Shown: piece after piece, positions 46,619 through 58,619 of the stretch
How the letters are laid out: each line of letters starts with the position of its first letter
Numbering within the stretch: position 1 is the first letter of the stretch
Assembly: GCA_037043015.1 (NCBI GenBank)
Contig: CM073326.1
Coordinates: 14,454,345 to 14,518,344, forward strand
Length of the DNA stretch: 64,000 nucleotides
Reading direction: 5' to 3'
From: Bryum argenteum
Taxonomy: Eukaryota > Streptophyta > Bryopsida > Bryales > Bryaceae
The notes under the pieces: generated by a model
Told to the model about the DNA's origin: nothing
What the model saw: the letters and a program-made list of their open reading frames with translations, nothing else
The model's database searches: none
Position numbers and translations under genes: made by a program

Positions 46619-47157
46619 AATACTCTTGAAATTTTGGTGGCTTTGGTTGACTAGAGTGCCTAGAATGTAGCAATTTAGTGAAGAATGGGAGTGATATATG
46701 AGCGTTAATGTTGGTGAAGTACTTAGAGATGTAGGAGTGTTATGCCTTGGAGACTTTTCCTTAAGAGTGTCAAAAATAGAGTGCTTGAGACATTTTGTGT
46801 ATTGTAGTGTTGTTATGATTTTAGCATTGCTAAAATCTTCAAGGATTTGAGCAGGATGAATATGTCATGGAAATAATTGAAATGCTTTGTGAGAAGTTTT
46901 GAAGTGTTTTTTGGAATGAGGTTGTTGAAAGAGACTTAAGTTTTTTGTTTGCAAGGATTGTCTGTTGATTGCTTGGATTTAAAAAGTTTGCTGATTATGT
47001 TAGTGTGGAAGTTAAAAGTAGAATTGTGAATAAGTTTCAACCTTGTAATTTAAACCAAACCGGCAAGGATTATTAGACAAGTGTGTAATCTTTGAATGTC
47101 ATAGCTTTCTAAAGTACTCTAAATTAGTTGCCCGCTAGGTGTGCACTATTCATTGTC
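46619..47157. other. 3' flank of the LRR gene
   Basis: Contains GAATGTAGCAATTTAGTGAAG-like traces (about 46660-46740) resembling degraded LRR units, then AT-rich DNA. No open frame. Confidence 0.45.
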
Positions 47158-47410
47158 TCTTAAACACGCCAAATGTAGAAAAATACAATTTTGGATGGCA
47201 AGGAGTAATTTTGAAGACTCATAACTTATTTCTTCAAAGTCCGCTTAAGGTGAAATTGCTTGGGTTCGGTTGTGTGGTATAATTTTAGACTAGTACTGTC
47301 AGGTATGAATTTATGGCATTTATTTTAGTGAAGGCAACTATTGTTTTTGGGCTTTCAAACATTGGCCATGTTTTACCGTTGCAAGCCCATTATGTAATCT
47401 TCAACGCAAT
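47158..47410 (+). mobile_element. TAACCCCTAAACGTCC-family fragment, left half
   Basis: It follows 6650-6900 of the full copy: CTCTTAAACACGCCAAATG, GAAGACTCATAACTTATTTC, GAAATTGCTTGGGTT, ATGGCATTTATTTTAGTG, GAAGGCAACTATTGTTTTTG and CATGTTTTACCGTTGCAAG. Truncated on the right. Confidence 0.7.
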
Positions 47411-47912
47411 GATTAACTGTTACAAATACATACCTTGCGCTTCTTGATTACTTCTTTTTTTAAATTTGTACACCATAAAGAGCAAAAGCCCCTCAAAAGA
47501 ATTTTAGACTTTAAATGATCCGATCTAGTTCCGGTCTAAGTACAAACTTTTTTTGAGTGTAATTAATGCAAATAGACTTCAAATATTCAAATTGCAATAG
47601 TATAAAATTGTTATAGACTTATTAGCAATGATGTGGATCAAACTCTAAGTTATGAGATCTGATAGATTGCGAGATTGTAATAGTACTCAAGAATGATCAT
47701 GAAATTTCATCATTTTTGATCTGAAGTGGATTGTTATCAACAAAGCTTACGTAATCAATAATCCAACAATTAGGAAAATTGTTCACCTTCATCTTATGAA
47801 CACTCTTGTAGAGAAGAAAATTACTAGAGAAATTTCTTGGCTCAATTACTAGCCTTACAATGGTGCAAATTTTACAAATTAAAGAAAAAGAGTCTCAACG
47901 TAGATTGCCTTG
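47411..47912. other. Spacer, no gene seen
   Basis: AT-rich, no feature recognised. Confidence 0.5.
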
Positions 47913-48080
47913 TGGTAAAGAGGAAAATTATGCTCTACCTTATGGTACGGCAAACATGACACGAGTCACTACATTATAAAACATGCTTAACCTCAATTAT
48001 TTGTGTAATCACACAAGGAGGCCTTTACTTATAAGAAAAAGATACAATGGAAAGATCCTCAAGTTAGATTTGAATCTAGG
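47913..48080 (+). repeat. Direct repeat, left copy (possible LTR-like fossil piece)
   Basis: About 165 bp, including ACATTATAAAACATGCTTAAC, split by small indels, and GGAGGCCTTTACTTATAAGA, ending GATTTGAATCTAG. It recurs in the same orientation at about 49338-49505, 1.4 kb away. Paired direct repeats at this distance could be ends of a deleted LTR element, but TG...CA tips are not evident. Confidence 0.55.
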
Positions 48081-48552
48081 TATGGATCTGGATCTTGACC
48101 TCAGTCCACACTTCAATCTGGACATGGATATGGACCTACATTTGGACCTAGACACAAAGTCTAGTCGACTAGCAAGTTAGACAGGTCGGATCTGTCGACG
48201 GAGGTGGGTCAACATGTAAAGGGCGGGTCGACTGGTACTACCGGGTCCATTATAGTTTTTGTATGGACTAATATCCCGTTAACATTACCCTCCCTTCTAA
48301 GGTGTTACACCCTCGTAAACGCTATATAAAAAGAAGACTAGATATTACAGATTCTATATAGAGTCAAAGGCTGCTAGTAGTATCTACACAATTTGGTTGA
48401 TGTTCTTGTCGGAAATCTTCTGTCCAAAGTATTGCTGCCACTTGAAAACAACCTCGTCATTTGGTATTCACTTCTCTAAATCTTACTTGGTTTTCCATGA
48501 GTCTAGTGAAAGTTCTATGCTCCCTTTGATGGTAATCACTTCACTACTAGAA

Positions 48553-48668
48553 GTACCGAGTTCATAAGGTAGTTACTTTAGGTACCGAGTTCAGAAGGTA
48601 GTTACTTTAGATACCGAGTTCAGAAGGTAGTTACTTTAGGTACCGAGTTCAGAAGGTAGTTACTTTAG
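48553..48668. repeat. 29-bp minisatellite, four copies
   Basis: Four head-to-tail units begin TACCGAGTTCAGAAGGTAG or a variant, with TTACTTTAG at each end (48553-48668). They start just after CACTACTAGAA (48543), a CACTA-like tip, so the array may be subterminal repeats of a CACTA-type fragment. Confidence 0.9.
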
Positions 48669-48799
48669 GCCCGTCCAAACCATTAATTTCCAACCGACAG
48701 ATCTCTTCATCTAGTCGACTAGCCTTTTGAAATTCTTGATCTTGTAGTTTCTCCTCCAACTCCTTAACTTCAAAAGAAATATGCAAAATTACATACAAC

Positions 48800-48980
48800 A
48801 AGTATGGTCTGGTCTACATCCACTATTTGTAAGGTCGCTTGCGTAGTTGACGTCTAGTCGGGTTGCTTGTTTGGTCAACTGTTTGGTCGGGTTGGCTCCT
48901 TGGTCGACTTCTAGTCGGGTTGGCTCACTAATCAACTTTTGGTGAGGTCGGCTCCCTGGTCGACTTGCTTTGGGCCCGTA
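48800..48980. repeat. Degenerate GTCGGGTTGGCTCCTTGGTCGACTT repeats
   Basis: About four imperfect units near 35 bp containing TCGGGTTGGCTC and TGGTCGACTT. Similar words occur at 48180-48240 and 37730-38120, so this is probably part of a dispersed element. Confidence 0.65.
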
Positions 48981-49337
48981 CAAAGAGAACAAGAGTAAAC
49001 AAAATCAGATTCAAACATTTCTTCTCTTAGTTCTTCAGATCAAGCTTCTTATCTTAGCTTGTTGGTATCTTGCTTCTATAGCTCACCTCATCTAAGTTCA
49101 TCATAGCATAAATCTTCCACTAAGTTCTCCAAGAGTATTGATTTGAATTGAAATCTCCTAAATAGGCTAGTTACTAGATTGAAGAGCAAGAAAAACGCCC
49201 AATAAGAGGCACCATCATGTAACACTCTTTAAAACAAAGTAAAACAATAAGAAGATAGAGGGAGAAGAGACTAACAACACTTTGAACACAACAAATCTCT
49301 CACAAGAGATCATGGTACGAAACACTACATTGTCGCC

Positions 49338-49505
49338 AAATGGTAAAGAGGAAAAACATGTTGTACCTACCAGTTGGGCAAACATTACACAAGAGCCACT
49401 ACATTGTAAAACATGCCTAACTTCCATGTGTATAACCTCATAAGGAGGCCTTTACTTATAAGAAATAGATACAATGAATAGATCCACAATCTAGATTTGA
49501 ATCTA
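49338..49505 (+). repeat. Direct repeat, right copy
   Basis: Matches 47913-48080 up to GATTTGAATCTAG, where similarity stops and a CACTATAAGAAAAC tip begins, which looks like an insertion point. Confidence 0.55.
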
Positions 49506-49507
49506 GA

Positions 49508-49860
49508 CACTATAAGAAAACCATGTTTTTTTTAAAGTCTTAGCAGACATCTTAGTTTAAGCTAGTAGGATGTTTTGGGATGTCTTATAATGTCCTAGAG
49601 GACATTTAGATTTGAATAATGTCTAACAAGACGACTTGAGATTGGAGGGGCATTGCAACGGGGATGTCTAAAGATGAGATCGAGACATCGGAGTTTTTTT
49701 AAATGTCTTAGAAGAAATCAACGATGACATCAATTTGCCACGCCGGCAATGAATTTTGGCCCAGGGAGGTAAAAACGTGTCAAAGTTACTGGTAATGAGG
49801 ATGAAATGCTGACCTAATGTAAAAAAAGTAGCTCAATGGGCAGCGGTTTTCAAGAATGAA
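49508..49860 (+). mobile_element. CACTA-type terminal fragment
   Basis: It starts CACTATAAGAAAACCATG, close to the common CACTACAAGAAAA end of plant CACTA elements and their MITEs. Words such as GATGTCTTA, GACATCTTAG and AATGTCCTAGAGGACATTT recur in both orientations in the first 250 bp, as subterminal repeats do. No right end or transposase was recognised. Confidence 0.45.
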
Positions 49861-50137
49861 AAAAAAGATTTCACACTTTTGAAAAGTGTTTACTTTTTTC
49901 TATTAAAAAATAAATTTGTCACATGGCAATATTGGAATTATTAATTGCAGGGTGTTGTCACTATTTTGTGATTGGTCCATTTTTTGAAATAATATTGGAA
50001 TATATTTTTAGAATTCAATAAAAGTATAAAATGTAATTTTTAAATTTATTTTAATATATTATAATACTAAAATAATACATAAAATTAGAATATGATTTTT
50101 TATTAATATGAAAATAAGAGAATAATTATCTAATATT

Positions 50138-50440
50138 GTTACGACTCTAATTCGTAACAGCTGGACTGCATGGTGAGCGGCCATGAAGTAGAAGCAGTCA
50201 CAATGAAACTAGCAGTTAAAGATTGCGGGTTCACCACCACCCCTTTGGATGTGTATAAATACTCTTTTGCATGAGTCATTCTCATGCAACCTCTTGTAGT
50301 ACAAAGAGCCTAAAGGTTTACTTCCTCGTTCCTTGATGAACTCGTTTCCTGTGTTGATTGCCATGCATGTAACTTGGTTCAATTCTGGTAGAGACTCCCG
50401 AATGGTGTTACGATTGATTCCTGAAGCATCGACAAAGAAG
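50138..50440 (+). repeat. LTR-like stretch
   Basis: It opens TGTTACGACTCTAATTCGTAACA-like, split here as TGTTACGA and TCGTAACA, an inverted tip common in Ty3 LTRs. A TATAAATA box lies at about 50253. It points to the right, opposite to the adjoining pol fossil, so it may belong to a different insertion. Confidence 0.4.
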
Positions 50441-50455
50441 CTTAGACTTTGCAAG

Positions 50456-52400
50456 TTATAGCTGGTCCGTAACATAAACAAGCCAATCCTGAAATGCGTG
50501 AACAATACTTAAAAGCTCTTTGTCATAAATGTCGTAGTTCTGTTCAGCGGGAGAAATTTTTGAACTTCTATACGCACAGGGATGGAGATGGCTGTCATCG
50601 CCATGTTGAGAAAGAATTCCGCCTGTAGCAAAATCAGATGCATCAGTTTCAATGATGAAGGGTCGTTCAAAATCCGGATGCAATAATAATGGTGCTTGAC
50701 AAAATCTAACCCAGAGATCATTGAAAGCATTATTGGCTTCAGAATTCCAATAAAATGGTTGATCTTTACGCGTCAAAGTTATAAGAGGAACTGCTATATG
50801 TGAATACTTGGGTATGAAACGACGGTAGAAATTTGCGAAGCCCAAAAATGATTGAACTTCCTTTAAGTTTTTTGGTATTGACCAATCTTTAATAATTTGT
50901 ACTTTATCTGCACAAATTTCTAACCCATGTGATGATATAACCATCCCTAAAAATTCCACTGATTGACCATGAAACTCTCACTTGGAAGCTTTAACATAGA
51001 GCCTATTGTCATAAAGTCTTTGGAGAACATCCCGCACTATTTCTTGATGATCGTCCATATTTTTTGAAAAAATTAAAATATCATCTAGATAAATGACAAC
51101 TAGAATGTCCAATAGATCCGATAAGATGCTTTGCATATGAAATTGAAATTGTGCTGGAGCGTTTGTAAGGCCAAAAGGCATTACTAGGTATTCAAACAAC
51201 CCATAACGAGTCTTTAAAGCCGTCTTATATTCTTGGCCCGGTGCCATCCTTATGCGATGATATGTTGTTCTTACATCGAATTTTGTAAAAAACTTTGCTC
51301 CCACTAATCGGTCCGTTAACTCTCGGATAAGTGGAAGAGGATAACGAATTTTTATGGTCACTTTATTGAGATTTTGATAATCAATACACACCCTAATAGA
51401 TCCATCCTTTTACTTGGCAAAAACTATAGGGGCTGATACGAGAGATTTGGATCGACGAATCCACTCCTTACCAAAATGCTCTTCCAAGTATCTTCTTAGT
51501 TCTTCTAACTCTGTGGGAGACATAGGTCGTAGTCCGGTATTCTTAGGTTCTTGGCCATCTTTAAATTCGATTTTCATGTCAGATGGTCCATGGTTGGGTA
51601 GTTCATTAGCAGATTCCTCACTGAAAACTTTCTCCAAATCTTGGTACTCAGTAGGAATTGAGCTTAACAATCCATTGCTATTCGTTTCAGATATCTCTAA
51701 AGTGTAGAGCTCAGCCCCTTTCACAGAAAGTTTGAATGCTGCTTGTGACACAATAGCATGTTTTGGAGCCAACTTCATTGATGGACATACTTTATTATGA
51801 AAGCTTCTGATTCCCTTAATTTTTAACTTATGATTCAATAGAATGCCCTTTCGTGGAATCTGGTCCCCTTCTCTTCGTAGCCTGCACTCACAAGCCCAAG
51901 CCTCGACCTCCCCCGCCGCAGGGTCTTTTACTTGATGGTTACTTCGTGACAGGTGAAAGTTTTCCTTAATCACCTTTTCTGCCTGTTCTTTCACACTCCA
52001 TTTCTTGCAATTAGTCTCACAATAAAGTGAATTAAAATTCACTGTTTTGTTGTCCAAAGAATTGTGGGATCGTGCGGATGAGCCATGGAGTCCCTAAGAT
52101 GCACCAATATCGTCCAGTGTTCGTGAGATCCACCAATAATACTTCTTTATGGTCAACTACAACCAACTCAACCGTAGCTTCATGTGGAATGAGGCCTGAA
52201 TTGATTAATCTTCCATCGATGACTCACACTTCTCGAGGAACACTTTTGAGCCGAACCACAGCTTGACATCTTTGAGCAAAGTCAAGATGCATGAACACCC
52301 CAGTGTCCCCCAAGTCGATCAACAACTCAGCCTTTATTGAGTTAATGTGGCCGGATAAAGTTATATGCGCCCCTGGATTGACTGTAGCTGTTAAATATAA
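50456..52400 (-). mobile_element. Truncated Ty3/gypsy pol fossil (second lineage)
   Basis: On the minus strand, in order: a protease/linker region (about 52400-51410), reverse transcriptase (about 51391-50978, with the YLDD box) and RNase H (about 50959-50456). Gag and integrase are absent and no paired LTRs are visible, so this is a fragment. The coding pieces carry a few breaks. Its protein sequence differs clearly from the 39.5-44.8 kb element, so it is a separate insertion. Age cannot be estimated without LTRs. Confidence 0.88.
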
Positions 52401-52616
52401 CTGATCTGAACGGATATTTAACTAATTATGGACAAATTCCGAACTTATGGATATTTTCACTAAAAACATAAGTATCAAAATGTATGGCAGATTAATAAAT
52501 AATAGAAAACCAAGCAAGATATATTGAAAATCAAGCATTATATATTGAAAAGTGCATGTAAAACAAAAAACTATCTAAATTATATCTACCAAGGCCAATA
52601 CAACTAAAACCGCTAA

Positions 52617-52710
52617 ACCTTGAACCCTAAACCCCAAACCCTAAACCCTAAACCCTAAACCCTAAACCCTAAAGACCCTGAACCCTAGACCCTAAACCCC
52701 GAACCTTAGA
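52617..52710 (+). repeat. Interstitial telomere-like CCCTAAA repeats
   Basis: About six exact CCCTAAA units in a row (about 52622-52670) with degenerate units on both sides (AACCCCAAACC, CCTGAACCCTAGACC). This is the C-rich strand of the plant TTTAGGG telomere repeat. It sits at the left edge of the palindrome-rich island. Confidence 0.92.
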
Positions 52711-53479
52711 CCGTAGACTACAGTTCCCGTCCCCAACCCACATTAGTGAAATTACATCGACGATGTACCGCGGATAGAAGCCCAAGGAATATGACGAAGT
52801 AGTAGTAACAATATCAGAACTCAGCTTAGAAAATGAATCCAAAAGGTTGCACACTCATTCATACACAGATCAATATGATTCAGAGGGATACATGGATACA
52901 ATGCCATGAACAGAAAAGTCCAATATCGGCCGCCAGCCGAGAAAAGTGGAGTACATTAAAAGTGTACGATACAATGATTGCTACATTAAAGAGAGAGTAG
53001 GATATAGTGTATCGGAAAGCCATAGGTAGCTAAGTCACATATCGGCCGCCAGCCGAGAAACAGTAAACTATAGAGAAGGAGAAAGTACAACAAAGCAACC
53101 AATAAACGCTACAATCGTGAAAACGATGAATATACTCCAATCAACTGTCATGGATAGGGAAGACCGAAAACAAGAGTAAAGGAATGAGCTGTAGCATATT
53201 GATAATGATGAGTATGGCGAAGCAGAAACACAACGGGTATGCACGGATTATAGACACTAATCGCAGTAGTGAGGTGAGTCGGATAAGAACCAGCGGGTAG
53301 AGCGTGGTGTCGGCCGGGCGACCGATAGGAGGTCGGAGTTCTTTGGTGGGAAAGCATATGAGATCAGTATCGGCCGGCCCGACAAGTGCAGAGCAGGTCC
53401 GTCATAGAGTGGGAGGATGCGAGAGAGGGTCACATGAAGCGTGTCGGCCGGAAGCCGATACAAATGTTTGATGAACAGC

Positions 53480-56400
53480 TTAGAGAACAGCTCCAGCGGC
53501 CTCAAGGTTAGACATTGCAGCTGCAGCGGCCTGGTCGGGAATGATATGTGTAGCTGGTGGACCTTTCCTTGCATGTGACGGCATCCTATGAGAGAACAGA
53601 ACAATGTTGACATTCACAATCTGAGGAAGACAAGGCTCCTTATGCCAGCGGCAAGTCCAGCACTCCCTAGCGATGATCGATTTTCCTTCCTTCTTAGCTC
53701 GCATAGGGGTCCACCATTCGATCTTGAAATTGCGATAGGTAGGACCAGGCGTTAGATCAACACACTCAAGGACACGCCCGGACCAGACGGGGAAGGAAAT
53801 GGTCGTCATTGGGCGGCATAAGACGAAGTCGCCAAGAAGAACATCACGGAATGGATTAAAGTTGAGCCTCGGTCGGTCTTTAGCAGGACCACAGTAAAGA
53901 TAAGCATCTGCATCATCCTCAGGCGTAATGTCCTGTGAGAAAGAGGAGCTAGATCCAGAATCTTGGGAGGCACGAGAATGATCACGAGTCCACTCTGAAA
54001 TAGGCCAAAATCCTTCTACAAGAACGTCAGGGGTAGACGGTAATGGTGAATTGATCTCTCGGTTGATTCGCTCCCAGTAACCAACAGGTCCAGCCATCTC
54101 CTTGCGATAACGTCATTACGCGCCATACGGACTTCCGTAACTCAATGAACTTAGATATACCGTGCTTGATGAAACCCTGTTTGTCATTGCACTCCGAGGC
54201 ACGAGCTTGCTCCTTCACAGAGTTCAACTTGTTGGGGTTCACCTCCGTGACGCCCCATAACGGCTTAAATGGAACAAGACGTGGGTCGCCAGATGGAATT
54301 CTAGGTCTTCCTTGCTCGTCGAAGTCCACATCTTGACGGGGACCGGGTGGGAGCCATGAAGAATCGTGGATTTCCGCTTATACCTCATGACAAAGCCGCC
54401 GCGATCGTCACCGTCCTCTTCGACCTTAACTTGAAAAGATGCATATCACCAAGTCCAACAATTTTGTTGACACCGTCGTGATGAAAGTCCTTGACGTAGG
54501 ATTTGAAATCCGCAACCTCTTGAACGAATTCAGGAATGAAGGCGACTGTCTTCTGCGAGTCCATAAAGGCCTTCATGAGATCGCCTAGAACGTACGTGTT
54601 CTTCCGCTTGATGAGCTTGGAAAGGTAACTGAAATGGGCATCAATATCCTCGTGAGTGTGGCCAACAATGAGGAACCCAACAGTGACCTCCTTAAAAATG
54701 CGCCGAGCGGTCAGCAAAGAGCAGAAGGCCATCACAAATCTGTTCTTATTGTCCTTCGCGGAATTATCAAGTTGCAGGAATAGCTTACGCGGAAGCGGAA
54801 CGAGCGGACGTCCAGGTTGTGAAGGACCGAATTGAGTCCCGGTGGCGGGTGGGATCGATGCGAAACACCTAGACTTTCCATGTAGCAAAGCTTGGAAGAA
54901 GCTGTTCTGTGGAGGTGTGGGAAAGAGCTCCCGGGATTCACGTACCGGTGGCTTCTCAAGCGCTCGCAGTACACGGCACAAAGAAGGGATGGTGAAGTTG
55001 GAATCCCCCGGCCAGAGCGCAGTGGAGTAGTGTGCGTACGCACCATCACCGTGGCCGTGTGTCAACATGCCGGTAACAGAAACCGGAATATGTCCAAGGC
55101 CAGCAGTGGCTTTTGTAATCCTCTGCATTCTGGGAATGGCCGTCTTCGTGGTATCCATCTTGTCATGGATTATACATAGAAACTCAGAGGGGTTCTCGCA
55201 GGACTGGGAACTCCAGCCACCATATATATGGCGGCAGGCACGCTGATAATTGAGATGGCATTTCCGGTCATCGACTAATGCCTGCCATTCATCACAGCCC
55301 CTTGGGTACTTGGATATGCACTCCACAAGGAAGTCACACTCAGTACACTTCGAGAAGCTGCTCCCAACAGCTTTAACCTCGACATTCTTGAAGTGGTTCT
55401 TAAGCCGATCGATGGTGGGATCGAGAGACCGGCTTATGGTGGCATTTGACATTCACCTAGAAGGAGGAGATAAGGTAGGACGTTAACATCCAGGTCGACG
55501 CCTCCTATCGGCCGGCAGCCGACAGGAGTGCACTAACATAAGCAGGAACTAATCGCTAACGGAGTATTGGCTGGCAGCCGACAAGTAGCAGAGCATTGAC
55601 TAGATAAGGCACGAAGGAATCGACAGAAGAAGCTAAAGCTGAGAGGTCTAATTGGAAACAACCAAAACATAGCAACCTAGTGTATCGGCCGGCAGCCGAC
55701 ATCGAGGACGAAGAGGAAATAAGAATGATTGGGACTTACTTGATTCACTTGCTCGCGCATGGTGTCCCAGTTGAGCGCAGATGGAACAACCTTCAGGTTG
55801 TCAACTCGCTTATTTCCAACAAGCCTGAACTCGTTAGGCATCCGTCCGCATTCTCGTCAATAATCTTTCGCAGGTTGCTCGCCTCGAATCGTATGCGGGC
55901 GTGGACGAACAGCTCCAGATTGCCATGCGATCCGCTCACCGATCCACCCATTGCTGCTGACCTTGTAGACGTGGTGGTAAGTCGATCCGAGACACCGTGA
56001 ATGATATACCAAGCATTCTCGCAGACCTCAACATTCTCAAGCCTGATGAATTTCCTGCCTCCCGGTTCATGGACATGAAGTTGACTTTGAACGGCATACG
56101 CTGTCTCTCTTCTAATTTCAAAAGAGCAAGCATAGTACTTACGACGAAGGATTCGAGCAGACTCCCACGGAAACGTCTGACAGCACCTACTCTTGCAGCA
56201 CAGCTGTGAACTAACCTTGCGAATTTCATCATCCGAGGTCTTCGACTTAAGCCTAGACCTAGCGGGCTGCTCCTTTGACAAGAGTCTACGACGAACGGAC
56301 CTGTAGGGATTCCGAGGCACGCCCTGAAGTCCCGGATGATCGAAGGTGGAATTCTGAGCGGCCTCAGAGCAGAGCATGACAATGTCTGACAGGAGTTGAC

Positions 56401-57682
56401 CGCCTTCAAGTCGAGTCCGCGAAAGAGGCCATCTCATTGTCGTGAGCTGTAGGGTATCGTGCTCTGATATGAACATTACTCCGACATCTGTATCGCCAAG
56501 AAGATCCTCATCGCAGGCTTCATCCGGAAGACAAACTTGAATGATCGCGTGCCCAAAAAAGGTATGATCCTCGTTCAGTAAGTCGCAGCACTTGTTCCTC
56601 CAGTCGGGCCGATCCAAGACCGCCTGAGGTTCCGGTAGCAAATGTTCAGTGTCGCGTGAGACAGAGGGGCGAAAGTTCACAGCGCTATCGGCGCCAGAAC
56701 TATCCGAAGAGGGCTGCAAGAAAATACCGTTGTCAAACGGCGTAGCATGAAGATCATTAGCAGATTCATTCCCTTGAGAGGAGAGGACATCGACGCGGGT
56801 TGGCGGATTCGTCCCGGACCCACAGTCGTCGCTGCCCTCAAAATGAGAGAGACCGGTTGAATGATGCGGGTTACCTGAACTACTACAGCAGTCAGTAGAG
56901 GGTGAGTCCTTGACACCGTCATCGCTGGTTGGTTCAACCTTGACACTCCTCAGCGTGGGGTGTATCGGCTGCCGGTCGATAGAGTTGCCATTCAGCGGCG
57001 TAGCGTCGAGGGGACGAAGTTTGTAACCGCTCCAAAGGATTTCGTACCCAAGGCACTCGCCAAGCAGAGTGAGAGAAGGATTCTCACAGTAAGCTACAAG
57101 ACCAACAAAGTCCTTATACACAGTAGTGAGCTTGACAACTGCAAAGAAGCTATGCGGGACGCGGAAACCCTCCCAGGTGCCCTTAGGCGAGCACTCAACG
57201 ATGACGCCCACTCCGACACAGTGATGATCGGTCCTGCCAGCATGCAATAGAGCAACCTCCATGTTAACAGAGAGAGTGAGGAACTGATTTATGGGCTTCT
57301 CATCTAATGGGCCGTGTGTCATTTGGCGGCAAAACCGATAGGCTCGGATGATTCATCGAGGTTATCAACGAAGGGTCTCACGTCATTCACGTCCCATGTA
57401 ATGTTGTTACCAGGACACTGACTAAGAAACTTAACGCTAGGAGTGGGAAATGGAATGATCATCTCAATATTTGGAGCGACGTCAATAACATGGACGTCTA
57501 AAAGAAATGGCTTTCGCGAGATAATTCGGTTGATGGAAGCAGTACCAGCATAATAAAATTTTGCGAATGACAGAGCGACAACTGCGCCCTTTTCTATACG
57601 CCATCTCCCGGAACCGCCGTTCTTGAGAAAGCTGTCAATCGGTTCGGTTTCCAGCATGATGGAGCATGATCTCTTCATTGAT
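53480..57682 (-). pseudogene. DUF7869-like gene in several frames (degraded or error-containing)
   Basis: Segments read right to left: MKRSCSIMLETEPIDS (from about 57680) to 57319; 57322-55793; 55452-54385; 54329-54027; 54097-53480. The third has the family core LQLDNSAKDNKNRFVMAF, then FKEVTVGFLIVGHTHEDID, as in DUF7869 proteins of plants, algae and animals. A Cys-cluster (CCKSRCCQTF) about 200 residues upstream, RRKYYACSFEIRR, and a C-terminal GDFVLCRP...FKIEWWTP also fit. The spaced D-N and H-E-D acids suggest an RNase-H/DDE-type fold (inference). Adjacent segments join by one-base shifts (for example a 4-base ATGA overlap at 57319-57322) and a possible intron (donor at about 55739, acceptor at about 55457) carries three palindromes. 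At least four frame shifts suggest a pseudogene. The function is unknown; a domesticated or mobile transposase-like gene is possible. Confidence 0.6.
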
Positions 57683-57683
57683 C

Positions 57684-57978
57684 TATCGGCTGCCGGCCGA
57701 CACAATTGCGAATCTAATAGGTTGAGGAGACGTAGGAAGTAATGAAACAGCTGCAGTAGACACAACCACCTGAGGTATCGGCTGCCGGCCGACACAATTG
57801 CGAATCTAAACGGTTGAGGAGACGTAGGAAATAATGAGACAGCTGCAGTAGACACAACCACCTGAGGTATCGGCTGCCGGCCGACACAATTGCGAATCTA
57901 AAAGGTTGAGGAGACGTAGGAAATAATAAGACAGCTGCAGTAGAAACAACCACCTGAGGTATCGGCTGCCGGCCGACA
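57684..57978. repeat. 92-bp tandem repeat, three units plus a palindrome
   Basis: Units start with TATCGGCTGCCGGCCGACAC at 57684, 57776 and 57868, and a fourth palindrome closes the array at 57960. Between palindromes runs AATTGCGAATCTAA...CACAACCACCTGAGG. The array sits directly upstream of the first coding segment of the DUF7869-like gene, where its promoter would lie. Confidence 0.93.
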
Positions 57979-58619
57979 CCTTGATCTGAAGCTCCCGGGA
58001 GACAGGACAATGACGGACACGTGATAGTTCTATATCGGCTGGCAGCCGATATAAGGAGATCCGACTGAGTCCTAAGGAATCGTATCGGCTGGCGACATTC
58101 ACTATGTCGGCTGGCGTCTAATACCAGGGTATTGAGCCTCTAGCTATTAAATCGTGCAAATTGAAGTAATAAAAGGCTGCTATCTACCGCTCTCTATATA
58201 GAAAGAAGCGTAGTAACACGGGGAACACAATGACGCAATTCTTGACTATTTCTGGCCAGGGAAAACTACAAAAACAGCAAAGCAAATCGCTCAGAGCGTC
58301 AGGAAACACGCGAGAAATGAAATAAAATGTCAGAAACAGTTGGGAATGGATAGCCATCTGAAATGACAGAGCGTGGGTGGCGCTCAAATCAAGAAGATTT
58401 CAAATTCAAATTTCAAATGATTTTGAATTTTTGGAGGGCTAATTGATAGGCAGGATGAAAAGCATGATGAAACGGATGAAAAAATTTAAATTGACGTTTT
58501 GGCGGCGCGAGCTTCGAAAATTTTGGCGGGCGGGCAAGCGGATGCGAGAGCGGGCAAGCCGATTGAAAAAGCAAGGCGCAAATCGGCGGGCAAACCGATA
58601 GCCATCATTGCGAAAATTG

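Noticed and set aside
45620-46673. Long minus-strand frames opposite the LRR array
   Set aside because: They are shadows of the 144-bp repeat; the plus strand gives canonical LRR consensus.
47983-48180. Asp/Leu-rich frame (DLDLDL repeats)
   Set aside because: It comes from a GGATCTGGATC-like simple repeat next to the direct repeat and has no other support.
57319-57322. ATGA stop-start overlap as a translational coupling signal
   Set aside because: The surrounding protein reads naturally across it with a one-base shift, like other breaks in the same gene, so a frame break is simpler.
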